From Desulfarculales bacterium UBA696 (GTDB lineage Bacteria; Desulfobacterota; Syntrophobacteria; Syntrophobacterales; Syntrophobacteraceae): DNA of 64,000 nucleotides. The translations under genes and the position numbers were made by a program. This document shows, piece by piece, positions 41,705-50,159 of the stretch (positions are counted from its first letter, which is position 1; each line of letters begins with the position of its first letter). Under the pieces are notes generated by a model. That model searched no databases. It had not been told where the DNA came from and saw only the letters and a program-made list of their open reading frames with translations. The stretch is from the NCBI GenBank assembly GCA_002298995.1, contig DBMO01000024.1:13015-77014 (forward strand), read 5' to 3'.

Positions 41705-43081
41705 TTGAAAAGGCTTAAGCCGGTTATCTTAATGATAATGATTGCTATTCTGCTCCCTTCGGCATCACTAGGGCAGACATTCAGGGATGCAGTGGATCTG
41801 AACCTCCCCAACGGGCTAAAAATCATACTGCAGGAGAACCACAAGGCCCCGCTGATCACTTTTCAGGTCTGGTACCGCGCAGGGTCGAGGAATGAGCATG
41901 TGGGAAAGACAGGGCTTGCTCATCTTCTCGAACACATGATGTTCAAGGGCACGAAAAAAGTGAGCGGTGAAGAGTTTACCAGGATGATCAGTGAAAACGG
42001 CGGGGAGGAAAACGCATTCACTTCGCACGACTTCGCGGGATACTACGAGACGCTTCACGCGGACCGAATCGGGCTTTCCATAATGCTCGAATCTGACCGC
42101 ATGAGCAACCTCGTGCTTCGGGAAAGCGATTTCAAGACCGAGCGGATGGTCGTTATTGAGGAGCGCAGGATGCGCACGGACGACAATCCTCAAGCCACTC
42201 TGCTCGAACAGCTGGAGTCGGCGGCATTCCAGTCGCAGCCGTACCACTGGCCGGTTATCGGGTGGGTGGAAGATATCGAGCGCATAACCCTCGAAGACGT
42301 GCAGGCTTTTTACTCGAAATATTACAATCCGGCAAACGCGTTCATTGTGGTAGTGGGGGACTTTCGCAAAGAGGAGCTGACGAGGGAAATCGAGAAGGCT
42401 TTCGGACCGATCCAGGGGCCGCCGGCCCTTCCGCGCTACGTCATTCAGGACCCGCCCCAGCAGGGCGAGAGAAGGGTCCGTGTAGAGCGGCCCTCGCAGA
42501 TCGGGACGCTCATCGCGGCCTACCACGTTCCCAACCTGCTCAAACCAGATGCCTATGTTCTCGAAGTAATAAAGGCGGTGCTGTCCAGCGGCAAAAGCTC
42601 GCGGTTCTACAACCGTCTGGTTCGAGGAAGGCAACTGGCGCTCGAAGCCTCCGCCGAATACAACATGGAAGACCAGGACCCTGGACTTTTCTACATCTCT
42701 GCCTCATATCTCCCCAACAAAACGCCCGCTGCCGTGGAAGCCGCCCTCTTCGAGGAGATGGAGCTGCTGAAGACCACCCCCGTCGATCAGCGGGAATTGA
42801 ACAAGGCAATAAACCAGCTCGAAGCCTCATTTGTTTTCGACCAGGATTCGCTTTTCTCCCTGGGAATGAACCTAGCCCAACATGAAATAGCATCGGACTG
42901 GCGATTGATCGCAAACTACGTTCCATCGATCCGCGGCGTCACACAGGAAGAAATCCGCCGCGTTGCCGCCAAATACTTCACGCCCGAGAACCGGACGGTC
43001 GCGGTACTGATCCCGACCGGCCCCGCCGAACAAGCCCCCGCCACGCCCACCGGGGGGATGAAGGAGAAGATTGTCAGGTAG
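41705..43081 (+). CDS. M16 zinc peptidase, catalytic subunit
   Basis: A 458-residue exported zinc protease. The inverted zinc motif HLLEH lies at residues 73-77 of this start, and the downstream Glu is probably in ERMVVIEERRMR. The second M16 domain holds the conserved SSRFYNRLVRGRQLALEASAEY region. I start at TTG 41705, which has AGGCAGGGGG upstream and directly gives a signal peptide ending SASLGQ. The frame is open from ATG 41582 and would add 41 residues including another hydrophobic stretch. The next gene encodes an inactive M16 partner. Such heterodimers degrade small peptides in the periplasm. Confidence 0.88.
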   Translation: MKRLKPVILMIMIAILLPSASLGQTFRDAVDLNLPNGLKIILQENHKAPLITFQVWYRAGSRNEHVGKTGLAHLLEHMMFKGTKKVSGEEFTRMISENGGEENAFTSHDFAGYYETLHADRIGLSIMLESDRMSNLVLRESDFKTERMVVIEERRMRTDDNPQATLLEQLESAAFQSQPYHWPVIGWVEDIERITLEDVQAFYSKYYNPANAFIVVVGDFRKEELTREIEKAFGPIQGPPALPRYVIQDPPQQGERRVRVERPSQIGTLIAAYHVPNLLKPDAYVLEVIKAVLSSGKSSRFYNRLVRGRQLALEASAEYNMEDQDPGLFYISASYLPNKTPAAVEAALFEEMELLKTTPVDQRELNKAINQLEASFVFDQDSLFSLGMNLAQHEIASDWRLIANYVPSIRGVTQEEIRRVAAKYFTPENRTVAVLIPTGPAEQAPATPTGGMKEKIVR

Positions 43082-43151
43082 TTGCGGGTTGCGGGTTCAA
43101 GCGAATGGATCGGAGCGGCTTTGGGACACGGACGAATATCCGGGGGGGAAT

Positions 43152-44498
43152 ATGCCTGATAAAAGAGCTGATAGGAAGTTCCTGGTTGGGACCTTGCTGT
43201 TGATAATTTCCATGGTCTTGCCGATTGGGCTTTCAAATGCAATGCCGCCGGTCGAGCGGAGCGTTCTGGCAAACAAGCTGACGGTGCTTGTCTTCGAGGA
43301 CCACTCTATCCCGGCCGTGACCATCGAACTGCTCGTTGCCGCCGGTTCGTGGCAGGACCCAAGGGGCTTGAACGGAATCGCAAACCTAACGGCCAAATCT
43401 ATCCTGCTTGGAACGCGCCAGCTTACTTTCGACCAAATAAACGACCGGCTCGATTTTCTCGGCGCGAGCCTCGATGCCGATTGCACGAAGGATTTCGCCA
43501 ATCTGACCATGCAGGTCCTTAAAAAGGACCTCGACGCAGGGTTCGGGCTTTTCATGGACGTGCTTACCGAGCCGACTTTTCCCGATTCGGACGTTGCCGG
43601 CGAAAAGGGCAACATTATAGGGAAGCTTCGTTCCCTTGAAGATCAGCCGATGGAGGTTGCAAACAGGGCTTTCGAAAAGGCACTTTTCCTGGACAGCCCC
43701 TATGCCTTCCCGGTAGAGGGAACTGAAAAGTCCCTCGCAGGCATCGATCGGGAAGCACTGGTAAAATTTTACAGCGCTTTTTACAGGCCCAACAACTCTA
43801 TCCTGGTAGTAGGCGGCGACATTACTCCCGAAGAGGTTAAAGGCAGGCTCCTTCCCAGGCTGCTTGACTGGAAGCCGGCGGATATCCAGCAAATGAAGCT
43901 GGTTCCGACTTTTGCCCGCGAGCACGTAACGGTTGCAGTCGATAAGCCGGTCACCCAGGCCACTATCATAATCGGAGGTCCGGGGGTCGAGAGGTCGAAC
44001 AGGGATTACTACGCCCTGAGCGTAATGAACCATATCCTTGGTTCGGGAGAACTCAACAGCCGCCTGGCGGCCCAAATTCGGGTTAAGGCCGGTTTGGCCT
44101 ATGCCGTTCAAAGCGTCGTTGCGGCCCGAAAGTATGCGGGGTCTTTGCGGATCATTATCCAAACCAAAAATCCGACGGCCAGGGATACCATCTCGATGGC
44201 CATTTCAGAAATGGAACGGATGCAACGGGAGCCGGTATCCGAGGCGGAATTGCAGGAGGCCAGAAAATTTCTCATCGGCAATTTCCCGCTACGCTACGGA
44301 AGCACTCAGCAAGAATATGCAAAATTTCGCGCGCAGATCGAATTTTTCGGACTTGGGATGGATTACCCGGAAAAGTATTCATCCCTCATAAATTCAATTA
44401 CCGCCGAAGACGTTTTGAGGGTCGCCAGGGAGCACCTCAAGCCGCGGGATCACGTCCTTACAGTAGTAGCGGACCAGGAAAAAGCCGGAATGAAATGA
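43152..44498 (+). CDS. M16 peptidase-like subunit lacking the zinc motif
   Basis: A 448-residue exported M16 relative. A signal peptide covers about residues 1-30 (FLVGTLLLIISMVLPIGLSN). At the place of HxxEH it reads GLNGIANLTAKSI, so the zinc ligands are missing. The C-terminal half retains the R/Y-type motif (GSGELNSRLAAQIRVKAGL then AYAVQS), which in M16B heterodimers completes the active site of the partner. It follows the catalytic gene by 70 bases and presumably forms a heterodimer with it. Confidence 0.88.
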   Translation: MPDKRADRKFLVGTLLLIISMVLPIGLSNAMPPVERSVLANKLTVLVFEDHSIPAVTIELLVAAGSWQDPRGLNGIANLTAKSILLGTRQLTFDQINDRLDFLGASLDADCTKDFANLTMQVLKKDLDAGFGLFMDVLTEPTFPDSDVAGEKGNIIGKLRSLEDQPMEVANRAFEKALFLDSPYAFPVEGTEKSLAGIDREALVKFYSAFYRPNNSILVVGGDITPEEVKGRLLPRLLDWKPADIQQMKLVPTFAREHVTVAVDKPVTQATIIIGGPGVERSNRDYYALSVMNHILGSGELNSRLAAQIRVKAGLAYAVQSVVAARKYAGSLRIIIQTKNPTARDTISMAISEMERMQREPVSEAELQEARKFLIGNFPLRYGSTQQEYAKFRAQIEFFGLGMDYPEKYSSLINSITAEDVLRVAREHLKPRDHVLTVVADQEKAGMK

Positions 44499-44533
44499 GA
44501 GGTCTCGAAAGGGCATGCCCCAAAGGGTCTCCA

Positions 44534-44588
44534 TAATCCAGCCCAGGGTCAGCGATAGCGCCACCCTGGGCTGGATTACCATACTCTT
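44534..44588. repeat. Perfect 16-bp inverted repeat before the SafE-like gene
   Basis: TAATCCAGCCCAGGGT (44534-44549) and ACCCTGGGCTGGATTA (44573-44588) are exact reverse complements around a 23-base loop that reads CAGCGATAGCGCC in its centre. It could end the M16 transcript, though no T-run follows, or it may be a dispersed palindrome. It lies 91 bases before the start of the SafE-like gene. Confidence 0.65.
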
Positions 44589-44678
44589 TCAGGGCAAGTA
44601 TTCTGGGGCGGGGCATTGGGGAAGACTGGAAAACCTGCTAATAATATCTACTCAGCCAAATTCAATTGTGAGGACTAA

Positions 44679-45389
44679 ATGTTCGACGTCCTGGCCGCAT
44701 TTACCGTTGGCCTTTTCGGCAGCCTGCATTGCATCGGCATGTGCGGGCCGCTGGTCCTGGCATATTCCCTCCATTTCAAAACGGCGGACTCACGTGGGGA
44801 GGCGGCCGCTCCGGCAGTGCTGAGCGGCGCGCTTTCACATCATCTTGCTTTTCACATGGGGCGAATAATCTCCTATGGCGCCCTTGGAGCCGCCGTGGCG
44901 GCCCTGTTTCAGTCAGTCGAGGTACAAAGTTTTTCCATACAGTACCGTGGCGGAGCAATGGTCCTTGCCGGAGCGGTGCTTCTTCTGATCGGCCTGGCGC
45001 TGCTCGGGATTTTACCGGTTCCTTCTTTCCTGACGGGCACCTCGACCGCCTTATTTCCCGGAAAATGGATCTCTTCAATGCTAAACTCGCGGACGCCGGC
45101 ATCAAGGATGGGAATCGGACTTGCCGCCGGATTCCTTCCCTGCGGCCTCACCTGGGCCATGCTGGTTACAGCGGCAAGCACACTCCACCCCGGAAAGGGT
45201 TTTCTAACGATGTCGGCATTCGGCCTCGGGACCGTTCCACTCCTGCTCACTGCCGGGATTTCGGCATCTTTTCTGTCCGCGCGCACGCGCCTGATGGGGG
45301 AACGGGCGGCGGCTGTCGTTATAATCGGGATGGGAATCATTATTCTGGCAAAGGGCGGCTCGCTTCTTTTTGGGGGGAGTTGTCATTAA
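44679..45389 (+). CDS. SafE/UreH-like cytochrome-biogenesis-type membrane protein
   Basis: A 236-residue inner-membrane protein of the TauE/SafE-related UreH_2 (DsbD transmembrane-like) family. Six or seven spans are visible. The two internal half-repeats carry SLHCIGMCGPLVLA and AGFLPCGLTWAMLVTA, with conserved Cys-Pro/Cys-Gly motifs. In many genomes this gene adjoins ccoI and is needed for copper delivery to cbb3 oxidase or for copper export. Here its stop overlaps the start of the P-type ATPase gene, so the two are translationally coupled and probably work together. Direct sulfite export is unlikely. Confidence 0.85.
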   Translation: MFDVLAAFTVGLFGSLHCIGMCGPLVLAYSLHFKTADSRGEAAAPAVLSGALSHHLAFHMGRIISYGALGAAVAALFQSVEVQSFSIQYRGGAMVLAGAVLLLIGLALLGILPVPSFLTGTSTALFPGKWISSMLNSRTPASRMGIGLAAGFLPCGLTWAMLVTAASTLHPGKGFLTMSAFGLGTVPLLLTAGISASFLSARTRLMGERAAAVVIIGMGIIILAKGGSLLFGGSCH

Positions 45390-47962
45390 TGATGCGGCCT
45401 CAACCCCAACCGGCATCAGTGCGGTATGATTTTACCGCGTGCAAGCTATGCGGCCTTCCCGTGGGCCGGTCCGGCATAACCCAGACCCACGACGGCGCGA
45501 CGTCGCATTTTTGCTGCCCGGGGTGCATGTATGTCTTCCAGATACTTTTCAACCAGCCAGAAGGTTTTCCGGAAGATTACAAAAATACGGAACTCTACCA
45601 GGCGTGTGTTGCGGCAGGACTTATACCGTCCGGGGCCGAGGACCGTGCAGCTGTTCCGGGGGGCGGCAGTATGGTTATCGAGCCCGGCTCGACCCAATTC
45701 AGCCTGGAGTCCCTGCAGCGTTTCGGATTTCGCTCCTCTAGGCCCGACAATGAGGATGTGACAGCCCGTGAAGACAGCGAAATCCTGGATGGCCTTTCCC
45801 AGGAGATTTCGCTCAGGATCGAAGGGATGTGGTGTGTCGCCTGTTCATGGCTCATTGAACAGCTTCTTCGAAAGATGGAGGGGGTCCTTTCCGCGGCCAT
45901 CTTCTTCTTTTCTGATATTGCGCGCATAAAATATCTGCCCCACCAGGTAAGTCCCAGGCAGCTCATGGATTCGATAACGCGCCTGGGCTACCGGGCCGTC
46001 CCGATCGAACAGGCGGCCGGTTCCGCGCGTAGCGAAAACCTTGTTGTTCGGCTGGGCGTTTCGGCAATTCTTTCCATGAATATCATGATGATCTCGATGG
46101 CCCTTTACTGGGGCTTTTTCGAGGATATAGGAAAAGAAGGGGCGGGCTACTTTTCATACGCTCTCTGGGTGCTGACGACTCCGGTGATCCTTTACGGCGG
46201 ATGGCCCATAATCCGGAGGGCTTTCTGGGGAGTTCGCCACCTGGCCCCGACCATGGACCTTCTGGTCGCATCGGGAGCCCTTGCCGCCTACTTCTACAGC
46301 ATCGTCCAGATGATTCGTGGGAACCTCCACATCTATTTCGATACGGCCGCGATGCTTATCACCCTGGTTCTGCTCGGTCGGTTCATCGAGGTCCGTGCGC
46401 GGGAAAAGATTTCCGCGGGGATAACGGCGCTGTTTCACGCTGCAAACACCAAGGCCCGCCTGATAAGAGGCGGCAAGGAAACCTGGACGGCAGCCGAGAA
46501 GATAAACCCCGGCGATCCGGTCCTGGTGCTTCTAGGCGAGCGGGTCCCCGTGGATGGGCGCGTGATGTCGGACCTGGCGGTGGTGGACGAATCGGTTATT
46601 ACCGGTGAATCGCGGCCGGTCGAAAAGAAGCTTGGCGCAAGTGTGCCGGCGGGTGCGCTGGTGCTTGGCGCCGATGTCAGGTTTGAAGCCGAGCGGGGCG
46701 GGAGCGAAAGCTCCCTTAGCCAGATTGTGGCGCTCATCCAGGAGGCGCTTTCGGCGAAAAACAATATCGAACTTTTCGCGGACACTGTGATGCGGCGTCT
46801 CGTTCCTGGGGTACTCATCCTGGCGGCTGCGACTGCCGCCGCGCTCCTGCTGCTTGGGATTGCGGCGGAAGAAGCCCTTCTGCGGGCGCTGACCGTGCTG
46901 GTCATAACCTGCCCCTGCGCCCTGGGTATCGCCACGCCTCTTGCCAGGGTGGCGGCGATAGCACGGGCGCGCGAATCGGGCATTCTGATCAGAAATCCCG
47001 CCCTTTTCGAACGATCGGAAGGGCTGTCGCAAATAATCCTGGATAAAACAGGCACCCTCACGGAGGGCAGATACATCCTGCGCGAGATCGCGGCAGTAGA
47101 GGGCTCCGAAGATGATGCCCTTAGGCGTGTCGCGTCGGCTGAAACCCGCTCGGACCACTTCCTCGGCCGGGAAGCGGTTCGGGCCGCCGGGGAAAAGGGC
47201 TTGGCGCTGGACCAGGTGCTCTCCTTCGAGCCGGTCGAGGGCCTTGGGATTGTCGCCATGATAGAATCGGGCGAAGTAATTGCCGGAAACCGGCGGCTAA
47301 TGGCAAGTTGCAAACTTGATGTTCCGGCCATGCTGGACATTAAGGCGCGCGGGATCGAAGCCGGAGGTTCGACCGTCGTATTCTTTGCCTGGGACGGGGC
47401 AGTGCGAGGCTTCCTGGTTTTTGGAGACAAGGTTAGGCCGAATGCCGCCAGGGCAATCGAGGCTATTCGCGAACTCGGAATCGGTGTCCGCATGGTCTCG
47501 GGAGATTCGGAAGAGACTACCGGCGCCGTTGCGCGTGATATCGGAATCGAGAATTACTCCGGCCAGGCCCTGCCCGGAGACAAGGTAGACATTATAGCGG
47601 CGGCCCAGGCGAGCGGCCGGCGAATTGCGATGGCCGGCGACGGCTTAAACGATGCAGCGGCGCTGGCCCGCGCTGATATCGGCATTACCGTGGGCCCCGG
47701 CGCCAACCTCGTGCGCGAGGTCGCAGACGCCGCCGTGTTCGGAGACGATCCGCTAAAGATCCCCGAACTCATCGCCTTATCGCGCCTCACATTCAGGATC
47801 ATCAGGCAAAACCTTTTCTTCGCCTTCTTCTACAACGCTCTCGGAATTCCGCTCGCGGCAGCCGGCATCCTTAATCCGCTCCTCGCCGCCCTCGCCATGT
47901 TTGCCAGCAGCACAACGGTAATCTTGAATACCACCAGAATTTCGCGATTCCGCCGAGGATAG
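45389..47962 (+). CDS. ccoI: P1B-type copper-transporting ATPase (CcoI/FixI-like)
   Basis: An 857-residue copper ATPase. The N-terminus has a zinc-finger-like metal-binding domain (Cys18, Cys21, Cys42, Cys43, Cys46), then an HMA domain with WCVACSW (Cys149, Cys152). Eight spans are expected; the sixth has the CPC motif at 508-510 (VITCPCALGIATPLA). The phosphorylation site is Asp552 in DKTGTLTEG, and MAGDGLNDAAALARADIG is the hinge. The layout is that of CcoI/FixI, which export copper to the periplasm for oxidase assembly. A GGGGGGAG ribosome site lies 9 bases before the ATG; the longer frame upstream is just the opposite reading of the SafE gene. No cbb3 oxidase gene is in view. Confidence 0.9.
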   Translation: MMRPQPQPASVRYDFTACKLCGLPVGRSGITQTHDGATSHFCCPGCMYVFQILFNQPEGFPEDYKNTELYQACVAAGLIPSGAEDRAAVPGGGSMVIEPGSTQFSLESLQRFGFRSSRPDNEDVTAREDSEILDGLSQEISLRIEGMWCVACSWLIEQLLRKMEGVLSAAIFFFSDIARIKYLPHQVSPRQLMDSITRLGYRAVPIEQAAGSARSENLVVRLGVSAILSMNIMMISMALYWGFFEDIGKEGAGYFSYALWVLTTPVILYGGWPIIRRAFWGVRHLAPTMDLLVASGALAAYFYSIVQMIRGNLHIYFDTAAMLITLVLLGRFIEVRAREKISAGITALFHAANTKARLIRGGKETWTAAEKINPGDPVLVLLGERVPVDGRVMSDLAVVDESVITGESRPVEKKLGASVPAGALVLGADVRFEAERGGSESSLSQIVALIQEALSAKNNIELFADTVMRRLVPGVLILAAATAAALLLLGIAAEEALLRALTVLVITCPCALGIATPLARVAAIARARESGILIRNPALFERSEGLSQIILDKTGTLTEGRYILREIAAVEGSEDDALRRVASAETRSDHFLGREAVRAAGEKGLALDQVLSFEPVEGLGIVAMIESGEVIAGNRRLMASCKLDVPAMLDIKARGIEAGGSTVVFFAWDGAVRGFLVFGDKVRPNAARAIEAIRELGIGVRMVSGDSEETTGAVARDIGIENYSGQALPGDKVDIIAAAQASGRRIAMAGDGLNDAAALARADIGITVGPGANLVREVADAAVFGDDPLKIPELIALSRLTFRIIRQNLFFAFFYNALGIPLAAAGILNPLLAALAMFASSTTVILNTTRISRFRRG

Positions 47963-47974
47963 GTCCTGGCGTGG

Positions 47975-48002
47975 CATGGTGCGGTCAGGAGACCGCACCA
48001 TG
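47975..48002. repeat. GGTC/GACC palindrome after the copper ATPase gene
   Basis: CATGGTGCGGTC-AGGA-GACCGCACCATG has perfect 12-base arms and a 4-base loop. It follows the ccoI stop by 13 bases and could act as a transcript-end structure, although the same element also occurs in other contexts. Confidence 0.7.
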
Positions 48003-48032
48003 ACGGGAGGGGAGAGCGCGCGAAGTCCAAAT

Positions 48033-48170
48033 CCAGTAGGGTTGGGCACGGTCTTATAGTGCCCACCGTCTTTTGCGTACCTCGTGGCCAACTGCCGGCG
48101 GGCACGATAAAACCCGTGCCCACCGTACATTCCTGTGCATCACCTCGCGGCCTCAAGAGGTGGGCACAAA
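48033..48170. repeat. Cluster of GTGGGCACG-type hairpins
   Basis: Three imperfect palindromes follow each other: TTGGGCACGGTCTTATAGTG with CCCACC, CGGGCACGATAAAACCCGTG with CCCACC, and GGTGGGCACAAAAATCCATG with CCCACC. They fill most of the gap between ccoI and the sensor kinase gene. Confidence 0.65.
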
Positions 48171-48305
48171 AATCCATGCCCACCTGCGTTTCCTCGAAAA
48201 AGCCTGCAAAATAGATTACACTTATCCATCCCGGTAAAATGACACACATTTTGCATGTGGGATTCGGTCTACCCCGTGTCCGAAACTTAATAGGGATGGA
48301 TTTGT

Positions 48306-50159
48306 ATGCTCCATGTACGGAACAAAATATCTCGCAAGCTGTTCTCCGCACTCTTTCTGGTGGCGGTGATCCCTATTTTCATCATGGGGATTGCAATGTA
48401 CCGGGCGGCGGAAAAAACGGCGATCGATTCGGCGCTCATGCACATCCAGACCATCGCTCAGAGCCACGCGGCGCGGCTCGATACCTGGTACGCCGAAAGA
48501 CTCAACGACATAAAGGTGCTCTCGGGAATATCCGGGGTCCGGGAGCTTTCGATGAATGCGGATTCCGCCGCGGCCGTCCCGAGAAGGAAGGAATTTATCA
48601 CTGATGCACTTGCGCTGACTCGCGGCAAATCGCAATCGTATCAGAGTATTCACGTCCTAGCTCCCGACGGCGCGATCCTTGCCTCGACCGACGAACACTG
48701 CGAAATGATCGTTTCCAATAAGTACCTCGAAGACCTCGACCGCTTGAAAAACGCCGAAGCGCCGGTACTGAGCCCGCTTCATCTTCATTCCAACCAAGAG
48801 TGGTACATACACCTGACAGTGCCGATCTACCTCGAAGACGGTTCGATGAGCGCGGCCATTTTCTCGATTCTAGACGCATCGTATACCCTGGGTCCGCTGC
48901 TGAGCGACAGGGCCGGGCTGGGGGAAACGGGCGAGGCTTACCTGGTGAGCGGGGAGGGAAAGATCGTCACGCCCTCGCTCTACCTTGGCCAGGAAAACAC
49001 GAAAAACAGCCGCTTCGAAACAACCGGAATAGTCTCAGCCCTTGACGGCAAACAGGGCGTGTCGATTTACCGAAACTACATGGGCCGGGAAGTGGTAGGC
49101 TCCTATATGTGGCTTCCACGCTATCATTCCGCCATGCTGGTCGAGATGGGAACGGACGAAATCCTTGGACCGCTTCGCGGAATCCGGATGACGGTGCTTG
49201 CCACGGCGGGAGCAGTCTTTCTCGTTTGCATCCTGGCCGCTCTTCTTTTGAGCAGGCAGATTTCGCGCCCGATTACCGAGATGGCCGATGCCTCGACACG
49301 GCTCTCGGAAGGTCAGCTGGATAAGTTCATCTCCTATTCGGGCCACGACGAGATCGGGACCCTGTCAAAGAGCTTCAATACGATGGCCGAGAAGCTGTCC
49401 CTGCTTATAGACTCGCTAAAACATAAGGAGGCCTCGCTCCAGAAGGCCTACGACGACCTGGTGCTGACCCAGGAGCAACTCGTCCAGTCCGAGAAGATGG
49501 CCGCCATAGGTGAACTGGTCGCAAGCGTGGTCCATGAAATGAGAAACCCGCTCTCCTCGGTGAGGCTGAACTTTCAGATCATCGGCCGATCGCTTGACAG
49601 GGACTGCGCGCTTCGCGAACACTATGAAATCGGCCTCGACCAGATAGTCCAACTCGAAAAGATGTTTTCAAGCCTGCTCGATTACAGCAAGCCCATTTCG
49701 CTGGAAAAGGTCCCATTCAGGATCGAAACCGTTGCCGAGGAAGCCCTTCGCCAGTTGAGGCCGTACGCGGGATGCGCCGAAGTGGCCGTGACCGGGCTTG
49801 ACGGGTCGCTTCCGCCGGTTCTCGGCGATTCCGAAAAGATGAGACAGGTGATTGTAAACATAGTAAAAAATGCTATCGAAGCGGCCGGCCCCGGCGGAAG
49901 AATTGAAATCGGGGCCAGGCAGATCGATTCGGACGGCAAGAAAGCCGTAATCCTGGACGTGCGGGACAGCGGCCCCGGTATTTCTCAGCAGGACCTCAAG
50001 CGTATTTTCCAGCCCTTCTTTACGACAAAGCAGAAGGGAACCGGCCTTGGGCTCTCGATTGTCAAAAAGATCGTAGAGGCCCACAGGTTCGGTATTTCCG
50101 TATCCAGCCCGGAAGGGGCCGGAACATTGTTCAGCCTCACATGCACGGCGCTTAAATGA
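48306..50159 (+). CDS. Membrane sensor histidine kinase of the metal-island two-component system
   Basis: A 617-residue kinase. Two membrane spans (about 13-32 and 293-315) enclose a large periplasmic domain of the double-Cache type (ILASTDEHCEMIVSNKYLEDL, then ETGEAYLVSGEGKIVTPSLY). A HAMP domain (about 316-370, ISRPITEMADASTRLSEG) and a coiled coil follow. The phosphoacceptor is His410 in VVHEMRNPLSSVRLNF, the NtrB/ZraS-like H box. NIVKNAIEAAGPGG, DVRDSGPGIS and TGLGLSIVKKIVE form the ATPase. Histidines in HLHSNQEWYIH and DEHCEM could sense a metal, but this is inference. Its stop overlaps the start of the NtrC-family gene by 4 bases, so the pair is one system. Confidence 0.9.
   Translation: MLHVRNKISRKLFSALFLVAVIPIFIMGIAMYRAAEKTAIDSALMHIQTIAQSHAARLDTWYAERLNDIKVLSGISGVRELSMNADSAAAVPRRKEFITDALALTRGKSQSYQSIHVLAPDGAILASTDEHCEMIVSNKYLEDLDRLKNAEAPVLSPLHLHSNQEWYIHLTVPIYLEDGSMSAAIFSILDASYTLGPLLSDRAGLGETGEAYLVSGEGKIVTPSLYLGQENTKNSRFETTGIVSALDGKQGVSIYRNYMGREVVGSYMWLPRYHSAMLVEMGTDEILGPLRGIRMTVLATAGAVFLVCILAALLLSRQISRPITEMADASTRLSEGQLDKFISYSGHDEIGTLSKSFNTMAEKLSLLIDSLKHKEASLQKAYDDLVLTQEQLVQSEKMAAIGELVASVVHEMRNPLSSVRLNFQIIGRSLDRDCALREHYEIGLDQIVQLEKMFSSLLDYSKPISLEKVPFRIETVAEEALRQLRPYAGCAEVAVTGLDGSLPPVLGDSEKMRQVIVNIVKNAIEAAGPGGRIEIGARQIDSDGKKAVILDVRDSGPGISQQDLKRIFQPFFTTKQKGTGLGLSIVKKIVEAHRFGISVSSPEGAGTLFSLTCTALK

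Noticed and set aside
44729..45388. N-terminal extension of the copper ATPase frame to 44729
   Set aside because: This part overlaps the SafE-like gene in another frame, is rich in Arg/Gly/Pro and lacks conservation; the ATG at 45389 has a strong ribosome site.
46435..47493. A 352-codon minus-strand frame inside the copper ATPase gene
   Set aside because: Ser/Arg/Thr-rich shadow of the GC-rich ATPase; the ATPase frame contains CPC, DKTGT and the hinge motif.
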